A stretch of 64,000 bases of DNA. Source: Burkholderia glumae LMG 2196 = ATCC 33617 (lineage in GTDB: Bacteria; Pseudomonadota; Gammaproteobacteria; Burkholderiales; Burkholderiaceae). This document shows, in pieces, positions 44,459 through 53,636 of this stretch. Within the stretch, counting starts at the first letter, position 1. Every line of letters begins with the position of its first letter. The stretch is taken from assembly GCF_000960995.1 (NCBI RefSeq), contig NZ_CP009434.1, positions 620,001 to 684,000 of the forward strand, in the 5' to 3' direction. The position numbers were made by a program, and so were the translations under genes. The notes under the pieces are model-generated. The model saw nothing but the letters and a program-made list of their open reading frames with translations, did no database searches and was not told where the DNA came from.

Positions 44459-45850
44459 ATGGCTTACGCGACGATCAACCCCTATACCGGGGAAGTAGTG
44501 AAGACGTTTGCCTCGGCAACCGATGTCGAGGTCATGCGCGCCATCGGCAGCGCGCACGAGGCATTCCTGGGCTGGCGCGACACGCCGTTCCCGGTCCGGG
44601 CCGCGGTGCTCCGCAAAGCGGCGGAGCTGCTGCGCCGGGACCGCGATGCCTATGCGCGCCTGTTGACGCTCGAGATGGGAAAGCTCTATGGCGAAGCGAA
44701 GGCGGAGGTCGAATTGTCGGCCCGCATTTTCGACTACTACGCCGAGCATGCCGCCGCACTGCTCGCGCCGAGACGGCTTGCCGTGGCGGACCCCGCGGAA
44801 GGGCGGGCGGAGATCGTCTACGAGCCGCTCGGCGTGCTGCTCGCGATCGAACCGTGGAATTTTCCTTACTACCAGATTGCCCGCATTATTGCGCCGCAGC
44901 TTTCGGCCGGCAACACGATGCTGCTCAAGCATGCCTCGAACGTTCCGCAGTGCGCGGCGGCGTTCGAGCAGCTGATGCGCGAGGCCGGCCTTCCGGAAGG
45001 CGCCTTCATCAATCTCTACGCCACCCGCAGCCAGGTGGGCCTCATCATCCGCGACGCGCGCGTGCAGGGGGTGGCCTTGACGGGCTCCGAGGACGCCGGC
45101 TCGACGGTTGCCGCCATGGCCGGCACCGCGCTCAAGAAATCGACCATGGAGCTGGGCGGTGCGGATGCGTTCGTCGTGCTCGACGATGCCGATCTGGAAA
45201 AAACGGTGAAGTGGGCGGTGTTCGGCCGGCACTGGAACGGCGGACAGGTCTGCGTGTCGTCGAAGCGGATGATCGTGGTGGACGCCGTGTACGACGCTTT
45301 TCTCGAACGTTACCGGCAAGGCGTGGCCGAACTCCGGTGCGGCGACCCGTTCCATCCCGAGACGACGCTGGCTCCGCTTTCCTCGCGCGCGGCCGCCGAC
45401 GAGGTCAAGCTGAAGATTCAGCAGGCGGTGGCGCACGGCGCGAAGGCGGAAACAGTGGGCGCGCCGGTGCCGACGCAGGGCGCCTTCGTCCAGCCGACCA
45501 TCCTGACCGGGATTCTCGAGGACAACCCGGCGCGCTACTGGGAGTTTTTCGGGCCGGTGTCGATGCTGTTCCGGGCCAGGGACGAAGCGCATGCCATCCA
45601 GATCGCCAACGATTCGCCGTTCGGTCTCGGCGGCTCGGTCTTCACGCGGGATGTCGAGCGCGGCGCGCGGGTGGCGCGGCAGATCTCGACGGGCATGGTA
45701 TTCGTCAATCACCCCACCAAGGTGGAGGCCGATCTGCCTTTCGGCGGGGTTCGCCGTTCCGGCTACGGCCGGGAACTGCTCGATCTCGGACTCAAGGAGT
45801 TCGTCAATCACAAGCTCATCGATATCGTCGATATCGACGCCCGTTTCTAA
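44459..45850 (+). CDS. NAD(P)-dependent aldehyde (succinate-semialdehyde-type) dehydrogenase
   Basis: 463 residues from the ATG at 44459, which follows AGGTGGAAAG. Signatures: cofactor segment VLLAIEPWNFPYYQIARIIAPQLSAGNTMLLKHA, catalytic Glu in TMELGGADAFVVLDDAD and catalytic Cys in NGGQVCVSSKRMIV. The closest group is NAD-dependent succinate-semialdehyde dehydrogenase (GabD/Sad), but the substrate could be acetaldehyde or another short aldehyde. It follows pntB by 30 bases and precedes adhP, a layout that fits alcohol-aldehyde-acid interconversion under low oxygen. Confidence 0.9.
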   Translation: MAYATINPYTGEVVKTFASATDVEVMRAIGSAHEAFLGWRDTPFPVRAAVLRKAAELLRRDRDAYARLLTLEMGKLYGEAKAEVELSARIFDYYAEHAAALLAPRRLAVADPAEGRAEIVYEPLGVLLAIEPWNFPYYQIARIIAPQLSAGNTMLLKHASNVPQCAAAFEQLMREAGLPEGAFINLYATRSQVGLIIRDARVQGVALTGSEDAGSTVAAMAGTALKKSTMELGGADAFVVLDDADLEKTVKWAVFGRHWNGGQVCVSSKRMIVVDAVYDAFLERYRQGVAELRCGDPFHPETTLAPLSSRAAADEVKLKIQQAVAHGAKAETVGAPVPTQGAFVQPTILTGILEDNPARYWEFFGPVSMLFRARDEAHAIQIANDSPFGLGGSVFTRDVERGARVARQISTGMVFVNHPTKVEADLPFGGVRRSGYGRELLDLGLKEFVNHKLIDIVDIDARF

Positions 45851-45959
45851 TCGTTCCGCCCGCGGCGGCCCAGGCCGGGGACGGCCGCCGCAGCACTGAA
45901 CGCGGTCGTGCCCATGACGCGACGAAGCATGGCCGCCCATTTATGCTAAGGAGCGTTTC

Positions 45960-46988
45960 ATGTCCAAGACGATGAAGGCCGCAGTGGTGCGTGAATTCGG
46001 CAAACCGCTCGCGATCGAGGAAGTGCCCGTACCGGTGCCGGGGCCCGGCCAGATCCTGGTGAGGATCGCGGCCACCGGCGTGTGCCATACCGATCTGCAC
46101 GCCGCCGAGGGCGACTGGCCGGTCAAGCCGAAGCCGCCGTTCATTCCCGGCCACGAGGGCGTCGGCCACGTCGTCGGCGTGGGCGCGGGCGTCAGGCATG
46201 TGCGCGAGGGCGACCGCGTCGGCGTGCCGTGGCTCTACGCCACCTGCGGCCACTGCGTACACTGCCTCGGCGGCTGGGAAACCTTGTGCGAATCCCAGCA
46301 GAACACCGGTTATTCGGTGAACGGCAGCTTCGCGGAATACGTGGTCGCCGATCCGAACTTCGTCGGGCACCTTCCGGCCAACCTGCCCTTCGTCGACGTC
46401 GCGCCGATCCTGTGTGCCGGCGTGACCGTCTACAAAGGATTGAAGGTCACCGACACCAAGCCGGACGATTGGGTGGTGATCTCCGGAATCGGCGGCCTGG
46501 GGCATCTCGCGGTGCAATACGCCAGGGCGATGGGCCTGAACGTCATCGCGGTCGACATCGACGACGAGAAGCTCGAGCTGGCGAAACGGCTTGGCGCCGC
46601 CCTGGCCGTCAATGCCAAGCGCGAGGACCCCGTGCAGTTCGTGCGGTCCGCCGTGGGCGGCGCGCGCGGCGTGCTCGTCACCGCGGTCTCGCGATCCGCG
46701 TTTGCCCAGGCGATGGGGATGGTCGGCCGAGGCGGCACGGTGTCGTTGAATGGTCTGCCGCCCGGCGATTTCCCCCTGTCCATCTTCGATACCGTGCTCA
46801 ACGGCGTGACCGTTCGCGGCTCGATTGTGGGGACGCGCCTGGACCTTCAGGAGGCGCTCAACTTTGCCGGAGAAGGCAAGGTGGCGGCGACGGTCAGCAC
46901 CGCGAAGCTCGAGGATATCAACGACATCTTCTCGAAGATGCATCAGGGCGATATCCAGGGCCGCATGGTGATCGACTTTTCCGCCTGA
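45960..46988 (+). CDS. adhP: Zinc-dependent alcohol dehydrogenase AdhP
   Basis: 342 residues. Catalytic zinc ligands are in GVCHTDLHAAEGDWPV (Cys) and PGHEGVGHV (His-Glu); structural zinc cysteines in CGHCVHCLGGWETLC. The NAD-binding Rossmann motif is ISGIGGLGHLAVQYA with an acidic residue after it (VDIDDEK). Catalyses ethanol or other primary alcohol / aldehyde interconversion, in the reducing direction during fermentation. The ATG at 45960 follows AGGAGCG. It lies 109 bases after the aldehyde dehydrogenase, in the pnt transcription unit. Confidence 0.94.
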   Translation: MSKTMKAAVVREFGKPLAIEEVPVPVPGPGQILVRIAATGVCHTDLHAAEGDWPVKPKPPFIPGHEGVGHVVGVGAGVRHVREGDRVGVPWLYATCGHCVHCLGGWETLCESQQNTGYSVNGSFAEYVVADPNFVGHLPANLPFVDVAPILCAGVTVYKGLKVTDTKPDDWVVISGIGGLGHLAVQYARAMGLNVIAVDIDDEKLELAKRLGAALAVNAKREDPVQFVRSAVGGARGVLVTAVSRSAFAQAMGMVGRGGTVSLNGLPPGDFPLSIFDTVLNGVTVRGSIVGTRLDLQEALNFAGEGKVAATVSTAKLEDINDIFSKMHQGDIQGRMVIDFSA

Positions 46989-46989
46989 G

Positions 46990-48264
46990 TCACCGCGCGC
47001 ACGAGCGGCCGATTCCCGATGAATCGGCGTCAATGGGGCGGTCGAGCGGATCCGGCACCGCTCGAGCGGCCCGCGCGAGTTCGGCGTGCGCGAACCTCGC
47101 CCGCAGCGCGTGATGGACCTCACCGCGCCAGCGCGGGCCGGTGAACAAGCCGTAATGATCGCAGTCCTCGACGTCGAGGCGCATGCGTTGCCGGCCGGGC
47201 CGACCGCCGCACATCGCCAGCGCGGCATGGGTCTGGCCGGCGCCGGTGACGCTGTCGCGGCCGCCCTCCACGGTCAGCAGGTCGAGATCGCACAGGGCCG
47301 TGGGATCGACGCGCACGCCGCCTACCCGCCAGTCGCCCTGCGCGAGGCTGGCGCGCTGGAATACCGAATCGACGGTATCGAGGAAATACTCGGCTGGCAT
47401 GTCCAGCAAGGCCGCATATTCGTTCAGTGCCCGCCGTGCGCCCTCGTAGGCGCGGGCGTCGCCGCTCGAGGCGGCCGACCGGCAGCGCTGCGCCATCTCG
47501 AGGTAGCGATGCGGGTAGACGAAGGCGATCTCCGCGCGCTGGAGATATGCCGGAAACACCTTTCTGCCCCGGCCGGCAAACCCTTGCGGCACCACGTCGA
47601 TCAGGTTGCTGTCGCACCACGCCAGCGAATGCGAGCAGGCCGCGATGCCGAGCGCGCTTGGATGGATGCGTGCGTCGAGCGGGCCGCCGATCAGGGTGAG
47701 GCTGGCCGGTATCGGGGCGCCGCGCTGGGCCCGCAGCGCGATCGCGCCCAGGCCGGGGACCGCCGCCTGGCAGACGGCGACCACGTGCACCGGCCGGGTG
47801 CCGGTCAGCAGCCAGCCCACGAAGCCATCCAGCATCGCGACGTACTCGTCGAGACCGAAGCGGCCCGCATCGAGCGGCACGTCGCGCGCGTTGGCCCATT
47901 CGGTGACGAACACGTCGCCATCCTCCAGGAGCGCCTCGACGGTGTCCCGCATCATCACCGCGGCATGGCCGGCCAGCGGCACGCACAGCAGGATCGCGCG
48001 CCGCGCGTTGCGCCGGGCGAAGCGGCGCAGCGCGCAAAACGGCATGCATGCCGCGACCGTGCTGTCGATGCCGACGGCGCGTCCCTTCAGCACGATCGTA
48101 TCGATCTCGAACGGCGGCATGCCGTCCTGCCAGCCCAGCATCGGTTCGAGCAGGTCGGCGCAGCAGGCCGCCGCCGTCGCGTCGCCGAGGGCGCCGGTCC
48201 ACGCCGTCGCCGCGCGCCATGCGCGCCACCAGCGGGCTTGCTGTTCGATCAGGTCGTACCACAT
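46990..48264 (-). CDS. phaZ: Intracellular poly(3-hydroxybutyrate) depolymerase
   Basis: 424 residues; the ATG at 48264 (MWYDLIEQQARWWRAW) is preferred because it has GAGG upstream, though a GTG six codons earlier is in frame. Family signatures of PhaZ: the nucleophile segment VHVVAVCQAAVPGLGA (Cys in a lipase-like box), LTLIGGPLDARIHPSALG, and the His in DCDHYGLFTGPRWR. It releases stored PHB as hydroxybutyrate. Its start faces the flavodoxin gene across a 143-base gap with one FNR-type site, so both may be induced together. It complements PhaC at 59764. Confidence 0.92.
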   Translation of the reverse strand: MWYDLIEQQARWWRAWRAATAWTGALGDATAAACCADLLEPMLGWQDGMPPFEIDTIVLKGRAVGIDSTVAACMPFCALRRFARRNARRAILLCVPLAGHAAVMMRDTVEALLEDGDVFVTEWANARDVPLDAGRFGLDEYVAMLDGFVGWLLTGTRPVHVVAVCQAAVPGLGAIALRAQRGAPIPASLTLIGGPLDARIHPSALGIAACSHSLAWCDSNLIDVVPQGFAGRGRKVFPAYLQRAEIAFVYPHRYLEMAQRCRSAASSGDARAYEGARRALNEYAALLDMPAEYFLDTVDSVFQRASLAQGDWRVGGVRVDPTALCDLDLLTVEGGRDSVTGAGQTHAALAMCGGRPGRQRMRLDVEDCDHYGLFTGPRWRGEVHHALRARFAHAELARAARAVPDPLDRPIDADSSGIGRSCAR

Positions 48265-48331
48265 CGCAAAGATCCTCGACACGAGCCGGAGCGCTCACCG
48301 GCACACTGTCGTCTCCCGCTCCGGGCCGGCC

Positions 48332-48345
48332 TTGACCTGAGTCAG
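48332..48345. promoter_or_regulatory. FNR-type site between phaZ and flavodoxin genes
   Basis: TTGACCTGAGTCAG, one base off a perfect TTGAC-N4-GTCAA palindrome. It is 62 bases from the flavodoxin start and 67 bases from the phaZ start, so it may serve both divergent genes. Confidence 0.75.
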
Positions 48346-48407
48346 CGAGATCGCGGTATCGCGGCCTAAGCTGGCCTGCCGATCTTCCCGCATGGCAGGA
48401 GCGGAGC

Positions 48408-48935
48408 ATGACGACCTCATCCCGACGCGCGCTGGTGCTGTTCTACTCACGCAGCGAAACCACCGCCCGGCTGGCTCGGCAGCTTGCCGACGAACTCGGT
48501 GCCGATTGCGAGCGCCTGCACGAAATCGACGAGCAGCGCCGGGCCGGCCCGGTTGGCTATCTGCGCTCGCTGGTGCACGTGCTGGCGGGACGATCCGCCG
48601 ATCTTCTGCCGACGCTCAGCACCATCGCGGCCTATCAGCTGGTCGTGATCGGCACGCCGGTATGGGCCGGGCGCGTCTGCACCCCGGTGGCGACCTGGCT
48701 GGCCCGGCACGGCCGCGACGCGCGCGCAACCGCGCTGTTCTGCACCATGGGCGCAAGCGGCGACGCCGCGGTGTTCGCGCAGATGCAGGCGCTGATCGGT
48801 CAGCGGCCGCTCGGCAGCTGTGCTTTCCTTTCGCGCGACGTCCGGCGCGACGCGGTTCACGACAAGCTGACGCGCTTCGCCCGCACCATCACGGACCGGC
48901 TTGCCGAGCGGCAATGGCAGGCGCATGCGCCGTGA
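48408..48935 (+). CDS. Flavodoxin-like protein
   Basis: 175 residues. The N-terminal phosphate loop is LFYSRSETTARLARQLADEL (S-x-S/T-x-T-T type), followed by VVIGTPVWAGRVCTPV and LFCTMGASGDAAVFAQM, consistent with the flavodoxin_5/NADPH-quinone-reductase-like fold. It probably binds FMN and carries electrons to a reductase or protects against oxidants, but its partner is not known. The ATG at 48408 follows CAGGAG. An FNR-type site is upstream. Confidence 0.82.
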   Translation: MTTSSRRALVLFYSRSETTARLARQLADELGADCERLHEIDEQRRAGPVGYLRSLVHVLAGRSADLLPTLSTIAAYQLVVIGTPVWAGRVCTPVATWLARHGRDARATALFCTMGASGDAAVFAQMQALIGQRPLGSCAFLSRDVRRDAVHDKLTRFARTITDRLAERQWQAHAP

Positions 48936-49056
48936 GCAGGCCGCCGGCGCGGACGGGGGCGCGTTGCGGCCCTGGCCGCGCCGCTGCGTCGGCACGCCGA
49001 GGCGGGCGCGGCGCCGGCCGGCCCCGCCGCGCCCGGCGCGCGGCCGATGCCCGCGA

Positions 49057-49070
49057 ATGACCTGAGTCAA
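49057..49070. promoter_or_regulatory. FNR-type site upstream of the BON gene
   Basis: ATGACCTGAGTCAA matches TTGAC-N4-GTCAA with one mismatch and ends 61 bases before the BON-domain start. Confidence 0.7.
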
Positions 49071-49131
49071 TCGCGGGCCGGGCGGCATGCCTAAGGTTGT
49101 ACCTGCCGCGCACGAACAGGAGCCTAGGACC

Positions 49132-49782
49132 ATGAAGACCGACATCCAGCTGAAGAAGGACATCGAGAGCGAACTCGCGTGGGACCCGTCGATCGACGCG
49201 GCGCGTATCGGCGTCGCGGTCCATGACCGGATCGTCACGCTCAGCGGCGAGGTGCCGAGCTACCTGGGGAAGATCACGCTGCGCAAGGCGGTCGAGCGGA
49301 TCGCAGAGGTCCGCGGCGTGGTGCTTGACCTCACGGTGCGGACTGCGGGCAGGGCGCAGCGCACGGACGCGGATATCGCGGCCGCGGCGCGAGCGGTGCT
49401 GGCGTGGGATGCGGCGCTCGGCGAGCAGGCGGTGCACGTCACGGTGGAGCGCGGCCGCGTGACGCTATCGGGCGACGTCGACGGGGCGCACCAGATGCAG
49501 GCCGCTGAGCGCGCCGTCGAACGCTTGAGCGGCGTCACCCACGTCAACAACGAGATCCGGGTGCGCCGGCATCCGGCGCAGAGCGATGTCGCGGCCAAGA
49601 TCGCCGCGGCCATGACCCGCCACGCGGCGGACGTGGCCGGCAAGGTCGCCGTCACGATCCAGGACGGCCGCGTGACGCTGACGGGGCGGGTGGATTCGCT
49701 GCGCGAGCTGCAACTCGCCCGCAACGCGGCATGGTCGGCCCCCGGCGTGCGCGAGGTGGTTGATCAGCTGAGCGTCGCCTGA
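49132..49782 (+). CDS. Three-BON-domain protein
   Basis: 216 residues from the ATG at 49132 (AGGAGCC upstream). Three BON repeats of about 70 residues: ~6-70 (LKKDIESELAWDPSIDAARIGVAVHDRIVTLSGEVPSYL), ~78-145 and ~152-216 (VAVTIQDGRVTLTGRVDSLRELQLARNAAWSAPGVREVVDQL). BON domains bind membranes or envelope structures and proteins of this type are stress-induced. No signal peptide is seen, so the copy is likely cytoplasmic. Such proteins occur next to Hsp20 and universal stress genes in anoxic loci. Confidence 0.88.
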   Translation: MKTDIQLKKDIESELAWDPSIDAARIGVAVHDRIVTLSGEVPSYLGKITLRKAVERIAEVRGVVLDLTVRTAGRAQRTDADIAAAARAVLAWDAALGEQAVHVTVERGRVTLSGDVDGAHQMQAAERAVERLSGVTHVNNEIRVRRHPAQSDVAAKIAAAMTRHAADVAGKVAVTIQDGRVTLTGRVDSLRELQLARNAAWSAPGVREVVDQLSVA

Positions 49783-49947
49783 GCCCGGCGGCATGCGGCC
49801 GATGCCGGGCGCACCCTCGGCGGGTCGGCTCTCGGGCGCGAGCCGCTCCTCGTGGCGGAGGGCGGCGGCGGCTTCGCGGGCAGGCGCCGCGCTTCGTGCC
49901 GCTCGCCGCGCGTATCGACCAGGCGCCGCGCAGGCGGCGGTACGCCG

Positions 49948-49961
49948 TTGACTTCAATCAA
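49948..49961. promoter_or_regulatory. FNR-type site upstream of hsp20
   Basis: TTGACTTCAATCAA, a close FNR consensus match, ends 58 bases before the hsp20 start. Confidence 0.75.
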
Positions 49962-50019
49962 TCCCCAGGGCATGGCGCGATCGAGAATGTCGACTCCATT
50001 GCCCCTCAGGAGTGCAGCC

Positions 50020-50565
50020 ATGAACGAATCCCACCACAAGCCATCGAACGGCGTACCCGCCGATCCCGTCGAGCGTGGCGCGCTCACGCGTTCGTTGCGT
50101 CATCCGCTCGAGACCCTGCGCCGCGAAATCGACCGCGTTTTCGACGATTTCGATCCGGCCGCGCGGCTGTCGGCGATCCGCCGCTCGCTGCTCGATGTCG
50201 AGCCGTTCTGGCATCGCGACGGAAACGGCGCGTCGGCCCCGGCCGTGGACCTGTCCGAGACCGAGCAGGCCTACGAGATCACGGCCGAGTTGCCCGGCAT
50301 GAACAAGCGGGACATCGCGGTCACGCTCGCGAGCGGCGGCCTGTCGATTCGCGGCGAGAAGCAGGAGGACAAGGAGGAGAAAAACAAGGACTACTACATG
50401 CGCGAACGGCGTTTCGGCACCTTCGAGCGGTATTTTCCGATGCCCGAAGGCGTGGACCTCGACAAGATCGCCGCGTCCTTCGACAAGGGCGTGCTGAAGG
50501 TGACGCTGCCGAAGACTGCCGAGGCGTGCCGGGCCGCCAAGCGCATCGAGATCAAGGCCGGCTGA
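50020..50565 (+). CDS. Hsp20 small heat-shock protein
   Basis: 181 residues from the ATG at 50020, after CTCAGGAG. The alpha-crystallin domain spans about residues 68-170: VDLSETEQAYEITAELPGMNKRDIAVTLASGGLSIRGEKQE, then FGTFERYFPMPEGVDLDKIAASFDKGVLKVTLPKTA. The GVLKVTLPK motif is intact. It is an ATP-independent chaperone that holds unfolded proteins. The FNR-type site upstream makes it one of the low-oxygen set. The cell compartment is cytoplasm. Confidence 0.93.
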   Translation: MNESHHKPSNGVPADPVERGALTRSLRHPLETLRREIDRVFDDFDPAARLSAIRRSLLDVEPFWHRDGNGASAPAVDLSETEQAYEITAELPGMNKRDIAVTLASGGLSIRGEKQEDKEEKNKDYYMRERRFGTFERYFPMPEGVDLDKIAASFDKGVLKVTLPKTAEACRAAKRIEIKAG

Positions 50566-50579
50566 GGCGCGTGCCGAGC

Positions 50580-51071
50580 ATGAGCCGGGCGCGAGGCCGG
50601 GCCGGGCGCCGCGCCGGACGCGGGCGGCCGCCGCTGCCGGGCGGCACGGCGGGCTGCCTGCTGGCGCTCGCGCTGTCCTGCTCGCCCGCGCGTGCCATGC
50701 CCGCCGCCGGCGCGCCCGCCGTGGCCGCGCAGGACGCGCCCCGCATCGTGCCCGGCGCGGTGGTCGCGGCGCAGGTCGAAACGCTGCGCGCCGTCGCCAG
50801 CCGCTACAACCTGCGGATCGCGGTCATCTCGGCACGCGGCGACTACCTGTCCGGGATCGATTTCGAGATTGCCTCGGGCCCGTGGCCGCTGTTCAGGGCG
50901 CGCACTGCCGGGGCCTTCCTGGCCGCGCACCTCAGCCCGGGACCCTACACGATCCGGGCGCGCCACGGCGCTATCGAGCAGGTTCGCGAAGTCCTGGTGC
51001 CGGCTCGCGGCGCCGTCGATCTGCGCATCGCCTGGCCGGACTCCGGCTCGCCCGGCGCGGCGCCCCGTTAG
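50580..51071 (+). CDS. Exported small hypothetical protein
   Basis: 163 residues starting at ATG 50580, 14 bases after the hsp20 stop, so it may be cotranscribed. An N-terminal arginine-rich region and hydrophobic core (GCLLALALSCSPARA) look like a signal peptide with possible cleavage after ARA. The mature part has a beta-rich repeat (GIDFEIASGPWPLFRARTAGAFLAAHLSPGPYTIRARHGAIEQVREVLVPARGAV) resembling a carboxypeptidase-regulatory-like fold. No family was assigned with confidence. Located in the periplasm if exported. Confidence 0.6.
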   Translation: MSRARGRAGRRAGRGRPPLPGGTAGCLLALALSCSPARAMPAAGAPAVAAQDAPRIVPGAVVAAQVETLRAVASRYNLRIAVISARGDYLSGIDFEIASGPWPLFRARTAGAFLAAHLSPGPYTIRARHGAIEQVREVLVPARGAVDLRIAWPDSGSPGAAPR

Positions 51072-51325
51072 GGCAGGGGCGCCTGGGATGGAGGTGGGCT
51101 CGCGCCTGCGATGGACGTCGCGAGGCCCGGTTTCAAGCGATCGACGATGGCCTGCCGCCGCCACGCACGGCCGCGAGCCGGGCGGCCGGGGCGCGAACCG
51201 GCCGACGAAGCCCGGCCCCGTGAACTGCTCGGCGAGCAGGCGATCCTGGCGAGGAACAGCGCGATGCGCATGGCGGGCGCATCGTGGCGATTCCGGGACC
51301 GGGCAGGGGCGCGGCGTCGCGGCGC

Positions 51326-53035
51326 TCAGGCCTGCGCGGCAGCCACGCCGAGCGGCCCGCAAGCCGCGCAGCGCCTCGTGCCGGCGCCGTGCGCATGCTC
51401 GGCGGGCGGGTCCGCTGCGCCGGCCCGGATCGGCGAGTCGCCCGCGCCGTTGATGGGCAGCGCCGCGAACAGCGGCTGCCAGAAGCGGCGGCAGAGGTAG
51501 GCGCCGGCATCGCAGCCGGTATCGAAGCGGATCGCGAGTGCCGCCTCGGCGGGTTCGAGCGGCTCGGCTTGCAAGCATTGTCGAGCCAGCACCGCCGTGT
51601 CCGCGTCCGACGGGTCGCGGGCCAGCCTTGCCCTGGCACGCAGGCGCGCGGCGAGCGTTTCCCGGCTGGCGTCGAAGTCGAGGATCGCGGCCTCGGCGCC
51701 GAGGCGCTCGGCCAGCGCCAGGAAGGCGGCGCGGTGCCGCCGGCGCAGGAAGCTCGCATCGACGATCGCCGTCTGGGCGCTGGCGAGAACGCTGGCCGCC
51801 TGCTCGAGCAGGCGCTGATAGACGGCGTCGATCGCGGTCTCCGAATAGGCCGGGGGCGGCAGCCGCACGGCTTGCGCCACGCCCGCCATGCGCTTGCGTT
51901 CGACGTCGCTGGATAGACGGATCGCGCCGAGCATCCCGGCCAGCACACTGCTGGCCGCCGATTTTCCCGAGCCCGAAAAGCCGTGGCAGAGCAGCAGGCG
52001 CGGCCGGGCGGCGCGCCGCGATTGCGCCATGCTCGCGGCGATGCGCAGGTAGCGTGCGCGCGCGGCGTGCTCGCCGCGCAGGCGGGCGGTGAGCGCGCAG
52101 ACCAGCGCGCGATAGACGAAATAGCCGGGCAGCACGGCCAGGGCCGCGTAGTCCCCGGTGCCAGCGAGCCAGACCGACAGCAGGCGATGCGCGCAGTCTC
52201 CCCGCCCGTGCGCGCAGTAGTCCATCAACGCGAAGGCGAGGTCGCTCGCGACGTCGATCCGGCGCAGGCGTTCGTCGAATTCGATGCAGTCGAACATCAG
52301 GACGCGCTGCCGCCAGCGGACGATGTTGTCCAGATGCAGGTCGCCGTGGCAGACGCGCACGAAACCCTCGGCGTGACGACGCAGCAATGCGGCCTCGATG
52401 CGATCCAGCTCGCCCGCGTACCAGGCCCGCAGCGCGGCTTCGTCCGGCACCGTCGCGTCCGGTTCGTCGAGCAGGGACCGGCACTGCGCGGCCGCCCGGG
52501 CGGCGTCCCCCTCGCGGCAGCGCGGCGCCTGGCGATGGTCCCGCGCCAGCGCGATCGCCAGGGCCTGGGCGTCCGCCGGCGCCTCGGCCTGGTGGGCGCA
52601 GCGCGCCGACAGCAGGGCGTCGGCATCGAAGCGGCGCATGCGCACCACATATTCGCCCGCTGGGCTTGCCGTCCGGTGCCGGCCGGGGCGGGCCGAGCGG
52701 CCGAATGCGCAGCGGCGGCCGCGTGCCAGGAGCGTCCAGACGCCGAGATACAGCGGGCCGGCCAGACGCTGGTTGAGCCGGTATCCGGCCAGCGCGCAGC
52801 GACGCCGCTGTGCTGCGCGGGCCAGATCGACGAAGGGCAGGCGCACCGGCTTGAGGCGCTTGTAGGCATACCGGCCGGCCAGGTAAACCACCGAAAGATG
52901 GGTCTCGATTCGCTCGATCCGGCCGGCCGGATGGGGATAGGTGGACGGACGGCGCAGCGCGCGATCGATCCGCCGCTCGGCCTGCCGGGCCGGGCCGCGG
53001 CCGAGGGCGAACGGCAGGTAGGGCGGGTGCGGCAT
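51326..53035 (-). CDS. Bifunctional phosphotransferase-like/AAA ATP-binding protein
   Basis: 569 residues. The first half is an aminoglycoside-phosphotransferase-like kinase domain: the catalytic loop is RVCHGDLHLDNIV and the metal site is VLMFDCIEFDERLRRIDVASDLAF. The second half begins at ~345 with a P-loop (LLCHGFSGSGKSAASSVLAG), followed by SSDVERKRM and IVDASFLRRRHRAAFL, the small-molecule-kinase-like AAA_33 fold. Such two-domain proteins of unknown substrate are common near universal stress proteins. Both active-site motifs are intact. It is read toward the hsp20 block from its own FNR-type site 137 bases upstream. Confidence 0.85.
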   Translation of the reverse strand: MPHPPYLPFALGRGPARQAERRIDRALRRPSTYPHPAGRIERIETHLSVVYLAGRYAYKRLKPVRLPFVDLARAAQRRRCALAGYRLNQRLAGPLYLGVWTLLARGRRCAFGRSARPGRHRTASPAGEYVVRMRRFDADALLSARCAHQAEAPADAQALAIALARDHRQAPRCREGDAARAAAQCRSLLDEPDATVPDEAALRAWYAGELDRIEAALLRRHAEGFVRVCHGDLHLDNIVRWRQRVLMFDCIEFDERLRRIDVASDLAFALMDYCAHGRGDCAHRLLSVWLAGTGDYAALAVLPGYFVYRALVCALTARLRGEHAARARYLRIAASMAQSRRAARPRLLLCHGFSGSGKSAASSVLAGMLGAIRLSSDVERKRMAGVAQAVRLPPPAYSETAIDAVYQRLLEQAASVLASAQTAIVDASFLRRRHRAAFLALAERLGAEAAILDFDASRETLAARLRARARLARDPSDADTAVLARQCLQAEPLEPAEAALAIRFDTGCDAGAYLCRRFWQPLFAALPINGAGDSPIRAGAADPPAEHAHGAGTRRCAACGPLGVAAAQA

Positions 53036-53172
53036 GCATGGTCTCCCGGAGCGGCGCGCGGCCTGCGCGCGGTTCGCGGCGAGGGCGGTCCCACGGGCGG
53101 GCCGGCAGTCGCCCGCGTCCCGCCCGCGCCGCGCGGCCTGCCAGCAGCATGTACCGGATCGCGGCTCGAGCC

Positions 53173-53186
53173 TTGACGGAAGTCAA
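53173..53186. promoter_or_regulatory. FNR-type site upstream of the kinase-like ATPase gene
   Basis: TTGACGGAAGTCAA, a perfect TTGAC-N4-GTCAA palindrome, 137 bases before the minus-strand start at 53035. Confidence 0.7.
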
Positions 53187-53577
53187 TCGCCGCAGCGGCG
53201 GGAACGGGACGCGGCGCAGGGCTACGCTTCGCGAGCGCGGCGCGGCGCGGCGCAGCGGGGCGGGGCGGCGAGCGCGTGATCCGGCGTGAGCGCCGTCGCG
53301 GCGGCTCGAACCGCTCGTTTTCACTGCCCGCCGAGATCGACGCCGCCCGGGCACCGGCGCGCAGTCACGGCGGCATGCGCTTGCCCAGGCCGCCGAAGCC
53401 GGCGCCGGCCGGGCAGAGGCGATTGACGAGCGATTGACGAGCGGCCGTGCCGCCGCAGCGCGCCAATCAATCGATCCGCAATTGCCGTCCCGGCTCCAGA
53501 TGCTCCCCAAGCGTGCCGCCGCTTGCGGACGGCGTGCGCGCGGCGGTGTCGAGACATCGCCGACAGTCTCCTGTCGC

Positions 53578-53591
53578 TTGACCCGAGTCCA
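53578..53591. promoter_or_regulatory. Weak FNR-type site
   Basis: TTGACCCGAGTCCA has one poor half; it lies 31 bases before the better site at 53623. Confidence 0.4.
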
Positions 53592-53622
53592 TCGAGGCCG
53601 GCGCAGCCTGCCCCGTTGACGC

Positions 53623-53636
53623 TTGACTTGAGTCAG
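53623..53636. promoter_or_regulatory. FNR-type site upstream of the 79-residue gene
   Basis: TTGACTTGAGTCAG ends 110 bases before the ATG at 53747. Confidence 0.65.

Noticed and set aside
42686..45940. Open frame of more than 1000 codons antisense to pntAB, pntB and the aldehyde dehydrogenase gene
   Set aside because: It mirrors the codons of well-recognised genes in GC-rich DNA and contains no recognisable domain.
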